Counted from the stretch's first letter, positions 16,994 to 25,583 are shown. The stretch: DNA of 64,000 bases from Patulibacter minatonensis DSM 18081 (GCF_000519325.1 NZ_KI912613.1:1099369-1163368), one strand, 5' to 3'. Numbers and translations are program-made. The notes: generated by a model from the letters alone, not told the origin.

Positions 16994-17013
16994 GGGGTGG
17001 AGCGGACCACCCC
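16994..17013. promoter_or_regulatory. Operator GGGGTG-N8-CACCCC, LuxR / DUF2510
   Basis: Second copy of the operator seen at 11091-11110, in the divergent region between the LuxR gene and the DUF2510 membrane protein at 17112. Arms are 7 bp here (GGGGTGG / CCACCCC). Location 36 nt upstream of ATG 16957. Confidence 0.65.
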
Positions 17014-17111
17014 CCGGATCGCTTGAAGGCCCCGGGGGCGAGCGCCATGATGCGTCTCGTGTCCGTCCCCACCAGCCCCCGCCCAGCTCCGAGCACCGAC
17101 GGGGTGCGGGC

Positions 17112-17678
17112 ATGAGCGCCGCGTACCGGACCGGTCCGGGGGCTTCGGCGGTCCGCGCCACCATCGCCACCGTCGCCGCGCTGATGTTCGTCGTCCAGGT
17201 GGTCGCCATCGTGTCGAACGGCGACTACTGGCGGTACGCGGGCACCGGCGGCGACGTCAGCCTCGTCCTCACCGCCGTGTCGTTCCTGGTGCTCGCCGGG
17301 ATCGCGGTGGCGAGCCTCGCACTGCACCGCATCACGTCGGACCTGGTCCTGCTCGCCGCGGGGGGCTGGTCGCTCGCGTGGGCCTACTCGACCGGCCCGT
17401 CGGTCCTCCCCCTCGCGCTCGACGCGGACTCCGTCGAGTGGTACGTCTGGGTCCTGGCCGGGTTCGGGCTCCTGCTCGCCATCGTCTCCGCCGCGCTCCT
17501 CCTGGTCATCATCAGCGGGCTGTCGGCCCCCCGCGAGGTCCAGGCGAGCTCCGCCGCATCCAGCGTCGGGAGCCCGACCGTCCCCCCCGGCTGGCACACC
17601 GACCCCGGCGGCGCTCCCGGCAAGGAGCGCTGGTGGGACGGCTCGACCTGGACCGACCACCTCCGCGACGCGCGATGA
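17112..17678 (+). CDS. Four-TM membrane protein with C-terminal DUF2510
   Basis: 188 residues. Four hydrophobic segments between about residues 18 and 140, then a short linker and a C-terminal DUF2510 module, PPGWHTDPGGAPGKERWWDG followed by STWTDHLR, a WW-like Trp-rich motif common in actinobacterial membrane proteins. Function of the module is not established. The ATG follows a GC-rich stretch without a strong ribosome binding site. It precedes a second DUF2510 protein by 43 bases on the same strand, so the two probably form one operation unit with the genes up to 19318. Confidence 0.8.
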   Translation: MSAAYRTGPGASAVRATIATVAALMFVVQVVAIVSNGDYWRYAGTGGDVSLVLTAVSFLVLAGIAVASLALHRITSDLVLLAAGGWSLAWAYSTGPSVLPLALDADSVEWYVWVLAGFGLLLAIVSAALLLVIISGLSAPREVQASSAASSVGSPTVPPGWHTDPGGAPGKERWWDGSTWTDHLRDAR

Positions 17679-17721
17679 TCCCGCCCGTCCCCCACCTCGC
17701 ACCGACCAGGACCGCTCCCCG

Positions 17722-19035
17722 ATGACCACACCGCCCGTCTCCCCCGCCGCGCCCGACGACCTTGCGCTGTCGCCGTCGGCCTGGAACGCCGTCCGCACCG
17801 CGGCCTTCGCGGGACGCCTGACGCTGCTCGTCGGAGCGTTCGTCACGCTCCTGGCCGCGTGGATCAACCGCCCGCTCGAAGGTGCGCTGGTCGGCGTCTT
17901 CATCACCCTGATGGCGCTCGGGCTCGGCGCTCTCGCCGGGCTCTCGGCCTTCACCGGTGCGCGGCGGCAGCTCGACGCCGGCGCGGCGCTGCTCGCGCTC
18001 CTGCTCGCGGGGGGCGAGGCCGTGCAGGCGTTCGGTCTCCTCGGAGAGTCCGTGGGCTTCGGCGTCAAGGAGTTCTACGTCCTGCCGTTCTTCGCCTGGA
18101 TCCTGCTCCTGGCGGGCGGTCTCGCGCTCTTCGCGACCCTGATCCCGGGGCCGGTCGCGACGGCGACGCACACGATCCCCAACCCGTTCGCCCAGACCAC
18201 CGGCGGCTCCTCGCCGGGCGGCCCGGCGCCCGGCGGCTACGCCCCGCCGCAGCCGCAGGGCCCGCCGCCCACGGGTGCCGGCCGGACCGGTGGCTTCGCG
18301 CCCCCGCAGACCACCGCCCCCGAGCCGACCTACGCCCCGCCGACGGACCGTCCTGCCCCGGACGACCGCCCGCCGTCGCTGTTCGAGGAGCCGGAGGGGC
18401 GTCCGGCGCCGGCGTCCGAGCCCCGCGAGGAGCCGACACCCCCGCAGTCCTCGTCGTTCGCGCGACCCGTCGCACCGGACGCGCCGCAGGAGGCACCGGA
18501 CGCCCCGGCGGACGAGCCGGACGCTCCCGTCGCCGGCTCGTCCGAGCCGTCGGGGGCAGGCGAGCAGCCGACCGCCGCGGCGCCCCCCGTCGCGGAACCG
18601 TCCGCGCCCGCGCAGGACGAGCCGTCGACCGCACCGTCCGACGACCCGACGCCCGCGCCCGCCGGACCGCCCGTCGAGGAGCAGGCGCCCGCGTCCGCCC
18701 CGGCCCCGCCGTCGAAGCGCCGCGACGAGCCGGCCACGGCCCCGCACGACGAGCCCACCGCGGTCTCGCCGGCAGCGCCGGAGGACCGGCCGACCGAGAC
18801 GTTCACGCCCCCGTCGAGCCGCGAGACGGCGTCGTTCGCGCCGCCCGTGCCGCGCGAGGAGCGCCGCCCGACCCCGCCGGAGCCCGAGCCCGTCCGGTCC
18901 GCGGCCGATCCCGAGCCGGGCTGGTACCCGTCGCCCGACGGCCGCACGGCCCAGTGGTGGGACGGCGGCCGCTGGTCCGGCGAGCGTCGCCCGCTGAGCG
19001 ACTTCGAGGACGACGGGGGCCGTCGCGATGGCTGA
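17722..19035 (+). CDS. Membrane protein with Pro-rich region and DUF2510
   Basis: 437 residues. Four TM segments in the first 145 residues, then about 240 residues of Pro/Ala/Glu-rich low-complexity sequence that must be disordered, and a C-terminal DUF2510 module (PGWYPSPDGRTAQWWDGGRW). The architecture resembles the preceding protein with a long linker inserted. The last 8 bases overlap the next gene. A scaffold or envelope-tethering role is possible but not shown; the region composition is compatible with phosphorylation by the nearby kinase only in the sense that it holds many Thr and Ser residues. Confidence 0.8.
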   Translation: MTTPPVSPAAPDDLALSPSAWNAVRTAAFAGRLTLLVGAFVTLLAAWINRPLEGALVGVFITLMALGLGALAGLSAFTGARRQLDAGAALLALLLAGGEAVQAFGLLGESVGFGVKEFYVLPFFAWILLLAGGLALFATLIPGPVATATHTIPNPFAQTTGGSSPGGPAPGGYAPPQPQGPPPTGAGRTGGFAPPQTTAPEPTYAPPTDRPAPDDRPPSLFEEPEGRPAPASEPREEPTPPQSSSFARPVAPDAPQEAPDAPADEPDAPVAGSSEPSGAGEQPTAAAPPVAEPSAPAQDEPSTAPSDDPTPAPAGPPVEEQAPASAPAPPSKRRDEPATAPHDEPTAVSPAAPEDRPTETFTPPSSRETASFAPPVPREERRPTPPEPEPVRSAADPEPGWYPSPDGRTAQWWDGGRWSGERRPLSDFEDDGGRRDG

Positions 19036-19318
19036 CCGGCGGATCGTCCTCGCGCTCGAGGAGTTCGAGGACGCCGCCGACCCGCTCGACGCCCCGACGC
19101 AGCCGCACCCGGGGCCGGACCCGCTGGACACCCCGACGCAGCCGCACCCCGGGCCGGACGCCCTCGACGACCCGGACGGATCGCCCCCGCCGGACGGCCC
19201 GGCCCTCCCGGAGGCCGCGGACGACCCTCCGCCGCCGGACCCCGCCGCGCGCCTGACCGCCGCCCCGCCCGCGAGTGCCCGTGCGCTCAGGCTCCGCCGG
19301 CCGGACGGCACCTCGTGA
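19028..19318 (+). CDS. Small acidic Pro-rich protein with tandem repeat
   Basis: 96 residues starting MADRRIVLALEEFEDAADPL. ATG 19028 overlaps the upstream gene by 8 bases, which argues for a real, coupled gene. The centre is a two-and-a-half-fold repeat of a 13-residue unit (DPLDTPTQPHPGP) encoded by 39-bp DNA repeats. The rest is Pro/Asp-rich and probably disordered. No family recognised. It could be an adaptor peptide for the preceding membrane proteins; that is only a guess from position. Confidence 0.55.
   Translation: MADRRIVLALEEFEDAADPLDAPTQPHPGPDPLDTPTQPHPGPDALDDPDGSPPPDGPALPEAADDPPPPDPAARLTAAPPASARALRLRRPDGTS
19079..19156. repeat. Two 39-bp in-frame tandem repeats
   Basis: Units at 19079-19117 and 19118-19156 differ at a few positions, with a partial third unit from 19157. 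The length is a multiple of three, so copy-number change would keep the reading frame. Confidence 0.75.
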
Positions 19319-19334
19319 CCGGGCGGCGGACCCG

Positions 19335-20291
19335 ATGACGTCCCGGACCCGCTCGCCCGTCGCGGTCGGGCTGCTGGCCGGACTCGTGGTCGGCGGCGGC
19401 GCGGCCGCGGTCCTCGTCGACGGTGGCGGGGACGATGGGCCCCGCACGACCCCGACCGCCGCGCGGACGACGGAGACGACCACGGACGTCGTCCCGGCGC
19501 GGGCCACCACCCGCGCCCCCGGGACGCCCGCACGGACGACGACGGGCGACGCCCCGCCCACCACCTCGACCGCGACGACGCCCGGCACCACCACGGCCGC
19601 CGGGACGTCCTCCTCGGGCGCCCTGCGCGGCCTGACCGTCGTCGTCGACCCCGGCCACAACGGGCAGAACGCGTCGCACCCGGCGCAGATCGACCGCCAG
19701 GTCGACGTCGGCAACGGCCGCAAGGCGTGCAACACCACCGGCACCGAGAGCGTCCGCGGGCTGGCCGAGTCCCGGCTGAACCTGCTGCTCGCGAAGCACG
19801 TGCAGCGCGCGCTCGAGGCCGAGGGCGCGACCGTCCGCATGACGCGCTCGAACGACGACGGCGTCGGTCCGTGCGTCGACCGCCGCGCCCGGATCGCGAA
19901 CGCCGCGAAGGCCGATGCCTCGATCTCGATCCACGGCGACGGCGGCCCGGCGTCCGGCCGCGGCTTCCACGTGATCCTCCCCGGCCGGGTCCCGCAGGTC
20001 GCCGGCCACGACCGGATCGTCGCGACGTCCGCGCAGCTGGGCCGCCAGGTCCGCCGCGCCTACCGGGAGGGCTCCGGCCTGCCGTACTCGACGTACCTCG
20101 GCAGGGCCGGCCTCGACGTCCGCACCGACCTCGGCGGGCTCAACCTCCTGAAGGTGCCGGGCGTGATGATCGAGACCGGCAACATGCGCAACGCGACCGA
20201 CGCCTCCCGGATGAGCGACCCGGTGTGGCGCCGCGAGGCCGGACGCTCGATCGCGGCGGGCGTCCGAGCGTTCCTGCTGGCGCGCCGATGA
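19335..20291 (+). CDS. N-acetylmuramoyl-L-alanine amidase (Amidase_3)
   Basis: 318 residues from ATG 19335; upstream in-frame codons would overlap the preceding gene. An N-terminal signal-anchor (VAVGLLAGLVVGGGAAAVLV) and a Thr-rich linker (about 45-100) lead to an Amidase_3 zinc domain: VVVDPGHNG gives the first His ligand, the Glu in LAESRLNLLLA the second, SIHGDGG the third, and VMIETGNMRN carries the catalytic Glu. It cleaves the amide between muramic acid and the stem peptide of peptidoglycan, outside the membrane. No SPOR or other wall-binding domain is attached. It begins 16 bases after the small acidic ORF. Confidence 0.92.
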   Translation: MTSRTRSPVAVGLLAGLVVGGGAAAVLVDGGGDDGPRTTPTAARTTETTTDVVPARATTRAPGTPARTTTGDAPPTTSTATTPGTTTAAGTSSSGALRGLTVVVDPGHNGQNASHPAQIDRQVDVGNGRKACNTTGTESVRGLAESRLNLLLAKHVQRALEAEGATVRMTRSNDDGVGPCVDRRARIANAAKADASISIHGDGGPASGRGFHVILPGRVPQVAGHDRIVATSAQLGRQVRRAYREGSGLPYSTYLGRAGLDVRTDLGGLNLLKVPGVMIETGNMRNATDASRMSDPVWRREAGRSIAAGVRAFLLARR

Positions 20292-20419
20292 CCGCCGACG
20301 CCGACCGCCACGCGACCGCGGCCACGGGCACGACCCACCGGTCCGGGACGGCCCGGAGCGGCGCGGACGCCGTCGACCGCCCGCCGCGCCGCCCGGCGCC
20401 GGGGAGATAGGGTCGCCCG

Positions 20420-21505
20420 ATGCCAGGGGACTCCGGCCGGCCGCGCCGTTTCTGGGTGCTGATCGGGATGACCGTCGCGACGGTGCTCCTCGCGGCGGTC
20501 CTCGCCGGCGTGCTGCTGCGCGGCGCGACCGACGACGGGGACGGCGACACGCGGGGCGCGGCGACCACGACGACGGCCGACGACGTGATCACGTCGGCCG
20601 ACGACCCCCGCCTGCCTGCCGAGAAGCGCCGCGAGGCGTCCGCGTCGACCGGCCGGGCGACGACCCGGGAGTCCTCGACGGCACCCGCGACGTCGAGCGC
20701 CGCCGCCACGCGGACCATCCTGCGCCGCGCGGCCGCGAAGGCCGCCGCGGCCGGCGGCTCCGGCTCCGGCGCCGCGGTCGGCGTGATCGGGCCGGGCAGC
20801 GTCGCCCGCGCCGGCGACCTGCCGACCACGCACGCGTGGAGCAGCTCGAAGGTCGCGGTCCTCTCCGGCGTCCTGCGCGCCCGGCGCAAGGGCGAGCTCG
20901 GCGGCGGCACGTCGCCGACGGCCGAGGAGCGGCGCCTCGCGACCTCCGCCCTGACGGCGTCGGACAACGCCGCGGCCGAGTCGCTCTTCGGCGAGCTGAC
21001 GGCGAAGTACGGCGGCGTCGACGGGGCCTCCGACGTCGTCGAGACCGCCCTGCAGGCGGGCAGCGGCAAGGCCATCCCGGTCAACCGGCGGAAGCGCGGG
21101 TCGTTCACCACGTTCGGGCAGACGGAGCTCCCGCTCGCCGACGGCGTCCGGTTCTTCGGCGGGCTCTCCGCCGGCTGCGTCCTGGACGCGGCGGACACGA
21201 CGTTCGTCACCGGGCTGATGCAGCAGGTGGTGTCCGGCCAGCGCTGGGGGCTCGGCACCCCGTCGTGGGGCGCGCGCGTGGCGTTCAAGGGCGGCTGGGG
21301 TCCCGAGGACGGCGGCAGCTACGTCGCGGTGCAGTACGGGATCCTGCGGAAGGGCTCGCGCGGGGTCGCCGTCGCCGTCGCGGCGCAGCGTCCCGGGGGC
21401 CTCGAGGCGGTCACCCCGGTCCTGACGAAGATGGCGCAGGCGCTGCGCTCCGCGCTGCCGCCGTCGAAGTGGCCGAAGGTCGCCGCCGGCTGCCCCGGCG
21501 GCTGA
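20420..21505 (+). CDS. Secreted beta-lactamase-fold serine hydrolase
   Basis: 361 residues. One N-terminal TM or uncleaved signal (FWVLIGMTVATVLLAAVLAG), a Thr/Ser-rich linker to about residue 100, then a class A beta-lactamase/D-Ala-D-Ala peptidase-like domain: SxxK at S141-K144 (SSSK), SDN at 181-183, and KGGWGPEDGG taking the place of the KTG triad. The second Lys-containing loop and Glu166-like position are not obvious, so it may be a peptidase-like or regulatory member instead of an active lactamase. ATG 20420 follows TAGGGT (20408-20413) by 6 nt, indicating leaderless transcription. Confidence 0.82.
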   Translation: MPGDSGRPRRFWVLIGMTVATVLLAAVLAGVLLRGATDDGDGDTRGAATTTTADDVITSADDPRLPAEKRREASASTGRATTRESSTAPATSSAAATRTILRRAAAKAAAAGGSGSGAAVGVIGPGSVARAGDLPTTHAWSSSKVAVLSGVLRARRKGELGGGTSPTAEERRLATSALTASDNAAAESLFGELTAKYGGVDGASDVVETALQAGSGKAIPVNRRKRGSFTTFGQTELPLADGVRFFGGLSAGCVLDAADTTFVTGLMQQVVSGQRWGLGTPSWGARVAFKGGWGPEDGGSYVAVQYGILRKGSRGVAVAVAAQRPGGLEAVTPVLTKMAQALRSALPPSKWPKVAAGCPGG

Positions 21506-22189
21506 TCAGCGCGCGGCGAGCTCCGCCGCCCGGGCGAGGACCGCGTCGAGCATCGGCGGGGTCAGGCGCCCGGTGAACGTGTTCTGCTGGCTGGGATGGA
21601 ACGTCCCGAGCAGGTGGACGTCGCCCAGATCGACCTCGGCACCGTGCCCGAACCGCGGCTTCGGCCGCGGGATCGGGACGCCCCGCGCGGCGAGCAGGCG
21701 CAGCGCACCGTCCCACCCGAACTGGCCGAGGCAGACGACGACCCGGACGTTCGGGAGCAGCTCGAGCTCGCGGGCCGTCCACGGCAGGCAGGCGTCGCGC
21801 TCCTGCGTCGTCGGCTTGTTCTGCGGCGGGGCGCACCGCACGACGGCGGTGATCCAGCAGTCGGTGAGCTCCAGCCCGTCGCCCGGCCGGTCCGCGTGCG
21901 CCTGGTTGGCAAAGCCGGTGCGGTGCAGCGCGGCGTAGAGGAAGTCCCCCGAGCGGTCGCCGGTGAACATCCGGCCCGTGCGGTTGGCGCCGTGCGCGGC
22001 GGGCGCGAGACCCACGAGCAGCACCCGCGCATCCGGGTCGCCGAAGGCCGGGACGGGCCGCCCCCAGTACTCCTCGTCGCGGTACGCGGCGCGCTTGACG
22101 GCCGCGACCTCCTCCCGCCAGGCGACGAGGCGGGGGCACGCGCGGCACTCCGAGACCTGCTGCTGATGGTCGGCCAGGGCCGTGTGCAC
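21506..22189 (-). CDS. Uracil-DNA glycosylase, family 5 (UDGb)
   Basis: 227 residues from GTG 22189. The family 4/5 iron-sulfur type signature is present: [15 protein letters not shown] near the N-terminus, then [20 protein letters not shown], which is characteristic of UDGb, [15 protein letters not shown], and the C-terminal active site [13 protein letters not shown] (written here with its His-Pro-Ser core seen as FHPSQQNTF). Four cysteines for the 4Fe-4S cluster are C20-, C23-, and the later pair near CAPP and ACLP. It removes uracil and deaminated purines from DNA. Convergent with the hydrolase gene, with stop codons adjacent. Its -10 box is shared with the divergent lipoprotein gene. Confidence 0.9.
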   Translation of the reverse strand: MHTALADHQQQVSECRACPRLVAWREEVAAVKRAAYRDEEYWGRPVPAFGDPDARVLLVGLAPAAHGANRTGRMFTGDRSGDFLYAALHRTGFANQAHADRPGDGLELTDCWITAVVRCAPPQNKPTTQERDACLPWTARELELLPNVRVVVCLGQFGWDGALRLLAARGVPIPRPKPRFGHGAEVDLGDVHLLGTFHPSQQNTFTGRLTPPMLDAVLARAAELAAR

Positions 22190-22196
22190 CGGCCCT

Positions 22197-22206
22197 ACGG
22201 TACCGT
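22197..22206. promoter_or_regulatory. Palindromic back-to-back -10 box ACGGTACCGT
   Basis: The 10-bp palindrome gives TACCGT on both strands. Plus-strand TACCGT (22201-22206) lies 8 nt before GTG 22215; minus-strand TACCGT (22202-22197) lies 7 nt before GTG 22189. One short element therefore appears to serve two divergent leaderless genes, whose promoters cannot be occupied together. Confidence 0.6.
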
Positions 22207-22214
22207 TCGCTCCC

Positions 22215-22781
22215 GTGATCGCCCCCCGTCTGGCCCTGCTCACCGTCACCGGTGCCCTCGCCGCCGCCGGGGTGACCGGCTGCGCCCAGCAGGGCGGCAC
22301 GAAGGACAAGGCGTTCGACGGCGAGGCCGCGCGCGTCGCGAACACGATCCGCGCGCTCGACGACGCCTACGACGACGAGAAGCAGGACGACCCCGGCGCC
22401 GAGAAGGTCTGCCGCTCGCTGCTGTCCGCCCGCCTCGTCGCGGCCTTCGGCGGCGCGAAGGAGTGCACAAAGACGGCGAAGGCCGCGCTCGACAACGCCG
22501 ACTCCACGAAGATGGACGTCCGCGACGTGAAGATCGAGGGCAACGTCGCCACCGCCCAGGTCCGCCTGAAGATCAACGACGACGAGCAGCGCGTCGACAC
22601 CCTGCGGCTCGTCCAGGAGGGTCCGAACGGCGGCAAGGGCGGATCCTGGAAGTTCGACGGCAACGCCGTCGGCAAGAAGGGCTCGAAGGCCGGCCCGGCG
22701 ATCGGGACGCCGGCCGTGACGACGAGCTCCGCGGCGCCGACGCCCCCGGGCGGCACGAGCACCGCGCCCGCCGCGAAGTAG
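22215..22781 (+). CDS. Putative lipoprotein, NTF2-like
   Basis: 188 residues. Signal peptide [19 protein letters not shown] followed by a lipobox-like VTGC, so the mature protein probably begins at that Cys and is attached to the membrane. The domain (about 40-160) starts with a helix containing [14 protein letters not shown] and ends with strands [19 protein letters not shown] and GSWKFDG, the pattern of small NTF2/SnoaL-like lipoproteins of actinobacteria. Two Cys (VCRSLL and KECTK) could form a disulfide. The tail is Thr/Pro-rich. Function unknown. Start GTG 22215 follows the palindromic -10. Confidence 0.75.
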   Translation: MIAPRLALLTVTGALAAAGVTGCAQQGGTKDKAFDGEAARVANTIRALDDAYDDEKQDDPGAEKVCRSLLSARLVAAFGGAKECTKTAKAALDNADSTKMDVRDVKIEGNVATAQVRLKINDDEQRVDTLRLVQEGPNGGKGGSWKFDGNAVGKKGSKAGPAIGTPAVTTSSAAPTPPGGTSTAPAAK

Positions 22782-22847
22782 GGCCGACCCCCCGCAGCGG
22801 AGCGCCGACGCCCGGCCGCCGACGAGCGTCCGCTCCCGGCGCCGGTC

Positions 22848-23852
22848 TCAGTCGTCGAGGAAGGTGTGGTCCTGGCCGTAGACGCGGCGGTAGTAGGCCT
22901 TGTAGTCGTCGGTGGCGACGAGCGGCTTCCACCAGTGCGGGTGGTCGCGGTACCAGTGCACCGTGGACTCCAGGCCGCCCTGATCGAAGTCCATCTTCGG
23001 CGACCAACCCGCGAGCGCCTCGAGCTTGCTGCTGTCCAGGGCGTAGCGGAAGTCGTGGCCGAGGCGGTCCTCGACGTGCCGGATCTGGTCGGTCGACGCG
23101 CCGGTCAGGCCGATGATCCAGGTGACGACGTCGAGGTTGATCTTCTCCTTCGCGCCACCGACGTTGTACGCCTGCCCGGAGACGCCGTGGGTGAGGGCGG
23201 CGTGGATGCCGGAGGCGAAGTCGTCGACGTGCAGCCACGTGCGGACCTGGTCGCCCTTGCCGTAGACCGGCAGCGGCCCGCCGTGCAAGGCGTTCAGCGT
23301 CATGACGGGGATCAGCTTCTCGGGGAACTGGCGGGGCCCGTAGCAGTTGGATCCCCGCGCGATGACGACGTCCTGCCCGTAGGTGTGGTGCGCGGCCAGG
23401 ACGGTGAGGTCCGCGCCGGCCTTCGACGCGGAGTACGGCGAGGAGGGCTCGAGGGGGTGCTGTTCGGTGAAGGCGCCTTCGGTGATCGAGCCGTAGACCT
23501 CGTCGGTGGAGACCTGCAGGTAGCGGACCTCTCGGCGGCGGGCTTCCTCGACGAGGGTGTGGGTGCCCAGGGCGTTGGTGAGGACGAATGCCTGGGCGTC
23601 GAGGATCGAGCGGTCCACGTGGGTCTCGGCGGCGAAGTTGACGATCGCGTCGACGCCGGCGGTGGCCTGCTGGACGGCGTGGGGGTCCTCGATCCGGCCG
23701 ACCATGAGCTCGACGTCGAGGCCTTCGACGTTCTCGCGACGGCCGGCGTAGGTCAGCGCGTCCAGCACGCGGACCTCGTCGCCCGCGGCGACCCTTTGGT
23801 GCACGAACGCCGAGCCGATGAACCCGGCACCACCACAGACGAGAAGCTTCAT
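22848..23852 (-). CDS. rmlB: dTDP-glucose 4,6-dehydratase
   Basis: 334 residues, full length for the family. NAD-binding GGAGFIGS (7-14), catalytic STDEVYG with the Thr-Asp-Glu set, and YSASK with the Tyr/Lys pair. FAAETHVDRSI and NCYGPRQFPEKLIP are further signatures. It converts dTDP-glucose to dTDP-4-keto-6-deoxyglucose, the second step of dTDP-L-rhamnose synthesis. TAGGGT (minus strand, 23868-23863) lies 10 nt before the ATG. It is separated from rmlD and rmlA by an opposite-strand gene, so it has its own promoter. Confidence 0.96.
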   Translation of the reverse strand: MKLLVCGGAGFIGSAFVHQRVAAGDEVRVLDALTYAGRRENVEGLDVELMVGRIEDPHAVQQATAGVDAIVNFAAETHVDRSILDAQAFVLTNALGTHTLVEEARRREVRYLQVSTDEVYGSITEGAFTEQHPLEPSSPYSASKAGADLTVLAAHHTYGQDVVIARGSNCYGPRQFPEKLIPVMTLNALHGGPLPVYGKGDQVRTWLHVDDFASGIHAALTHGVSGQAYNVGGAKEKINLDVVTWIIGLTGASTDQIRHVEDRLGHDFRYALDSSKLEALAGWSPKMDFDQGGLESTVHWYRDHPHWWKPLVATDDYKAYYRRVYGQDHTFLDD

Positions 23853-23946
23853 ACGCCCGCGAACCCTACGCGAGCCACCTGTGACCGGTGGGCCGAACGG
23901 CCCGAGCGTCGGGTCCGGGGCGCGTGGCGCGCCTAGACTGCCGCGC

Positions 23947-24600
23947 ATGCCGTGTGCACGCGGACTGCGGGTCATCGATCGCCAACGTCCGCGCCGCAGG
24001 TGGAGGGTCCGCCGGCGCTGGCTCCCGTGGCGCCGACGGGTCCGCGACATCCCCGACGTCCCGATCGACGGCGGGGACCTGGGCGACGACCCGATCAGCG
24101 CCATCATCGGCATCTTCCTGCTGATCCTCGCGATCCCCGCGATCGTGGTCACGCTGTTCCTGCTCGCCGAGCTCCTGCTGCTGCTCGTCCTGCTGCCGAT
24201 CTTCGTGGTGGTCCGGCTGCTCCTCCCCGTCCCGTGGGCGATCGAGCTCTGGTCGCGCCCGGTGGAGCAGCGCTTCCTCGGCTGGCACCTCGAGCACGAG
24301 GTCCCCGTCCGCGGCTGGGCCGCCTCGCAGGCGCGCATCCGCGAGATGGCGCAGGAGATCCAGTCCGGCGAGGGACGCTACGTCCCCGTCGACGCGACGA
24401 ACTCGTCGCTCCCGGCGGAGGGCGCAGGGTGGGTGCCGGGCGGTGGAGCGGGACGCCCGGCCGAGGCGTTCGGCGACGCGAACGCCGACCGCTCCGCGGA
24501 CACGGCGACCGCGGCGCCGCCCGCGCCCGGCCGGGTCGACCGCACGGCATCGGACGCCGACGCGACGCCGAACCCGTTCGCCCAGCGCGACGAGCGCTGA
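23947..24600 (+). CDS. Membrane protein of unknown function inside rml cluster
   Basis: 217 residues. The N-terminus is strongly basic (RRRWRVRRRW, WRRRVRD), followed by a conserved-looking polar segment and a long hydrophobic stretch (about 55-105, two TM helices with a short turn). The soluble C-terminus has 'WSRPVEQRFLGWHLEHEVPV' and a disordered end. ATG 23947 is 7 nt after TAGACT (23934-23939), so probably leaderless. It is transcribed against the flanking rhamnose genes and is convergent with rmlD, 15 bases apart. I recognise no family. Confidence 0.7.
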   Translation: MPCARGLRVIDRQRPRRRWRVRRRWLPWRRRVRDIPDVPIDGGDLGDDPISAIIGIFLLILAIPAIVVTLFLLAELLLLLVLLPIFVVVRLLLPVPWAIELWSRPVEQRFLGWHLEHEVPVRGWAASQARIREMAQEIQSGEGRYVPVDATNSSLPAEGAGWVPGGGAGRPAEAFGDANADRSADTATAAPPAPGRVDRTASDADATPNPFAQRDER

Positions 24601-24615
24601 GCGACGGGCGACCGG

Positions 24616-25578
24616 TCAGCCCTTCAGGCGGTTGACCTCGCCCAGGTGCCCCCGGAGCCCGTCCTGCCACGCCGGCAGGCGGGGGACGTCCCCGCGGGTG
24701 GAGACCATCACGCTCCACGGCGGACGGGGCGCGGGGCGCGGGAACGCGTCGGTGCCCACCGGAGTCGCGATGGTGCCGGTCTCCGCCAGCGCGAAGGTCT
24801 CGGACGCCAGCCCGTGCCAGGTCGTCTGCCCGGACCCGCAGAGGTGCGCGATCCCGCGGGCGTCCGACCCCGCGACCGTCACGAGCGCCGGCGCGAGGTG
24901 CCCGGTCCACGTCGGGCAGCCCTCCTGGTCGGCGACCACGGAGACCTCGTCGCGGTCGGCCGACAGCTTCAGCATCGTGTCGACGAAGTTGCCACCGCCC
25001 TGCCCGAACAGCCAGCTCGTGCGGCAGATCAGGTGGTCCGGGTTGTGCTCCGCGATCTGCCGCTCGCCCTCGAGCTTCGTCCGTCCGTAGGCGCCCTGCG
25101 GGTCGACGGGTGCGTCCTCGCGGTACGGCTCGGTCGCGTCGCCGCGGAAGACGTAGTCGGTCGACACGTGGACCAGCCGCACGCCGAGCGCGGCGGTGGC
25201 CTTCGCGAGGTTGCCGGCACCGTCGCCGTTGACCTTCAGCGCGGTCGCTTCGTGCTCCTCCGCGCCGTCGACGTCCGTGTACGCGGCGCAGTTGACGACG
25301 ACGGTCGGGGATGCCTTCTCGAGCCACACCGTGGTGCTGCCCAGGTCGGTCAGGTCGAACGCGCGGCGCGGGGCCTCGACGACCTCCCAGCCGTGCACGC
25401 GCGCGACGTCGGCGACACGGTGGCCGAGCATGCCGGTCGCCCCGATCACGATCAGCCGCTTGCGGTGCGCCGCGGCGTCGGGGCCGTCGTCGTCGCTGCG
25501 GTCCAGGGCCCCCTTGTTGGGCCGGAGCACCATGTTCGGCCCGAGCCGCTGGACCCCGCGCTGCTGGGAGAAGCCCAT
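24616..25578 (-). CDS. rmlD: dTDP-4-dehydrorhamnose reductase
   Basis: 320 residues. Short-chain dehydrogenase fold with NADPH loop GATGMLGH, then VNCAAYTDVDGAEE, STDYVFRGD, and YGRTKLEGE, whose Tyr and Lys are catalytic, and CRTSWLFG. It makes dTDP-L-rhamnose, the last step of the pathway. Relative to typical members there is an N-terminal extension of about 40 polar residues before KRLIVIGATG; an internal ATG at residue 16 would shorten it. Five bases after rmlA on the same strand, so one operon. The epimerase gene rmlC is not in this window. Confidence 0.95.
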   Translation of the reverse strand: MGFSQQRGVQRLGPNMVLRPNKGALDRSDDDGPDAAAHRKRLIVIGATGMLGHRVADVARVHGWEVVEAPRRAFDLTDLGSTTVWLEKASPTVVVNCAAYTDVDGAEEHEATALKVNGDGAGNLAKATAALGVRLVHVSTDYVFRGDATEPYREDAPVDPQGAYGRTKLEGERQIAEHNPDHLICRTSWLFGQGGGNFVDTMLKLSADRDEVSVVADQEGCPTWTGHLAPALVTVAGSDARGIAHLCGSGQTTWHGLASETFALAETGTIATPVGTDAFPRPAPRPPWSVMVSTRGDVPRLPAWQDGLRGHLGEVNRLKG

Positions 25579-25583
25579 GGCGG

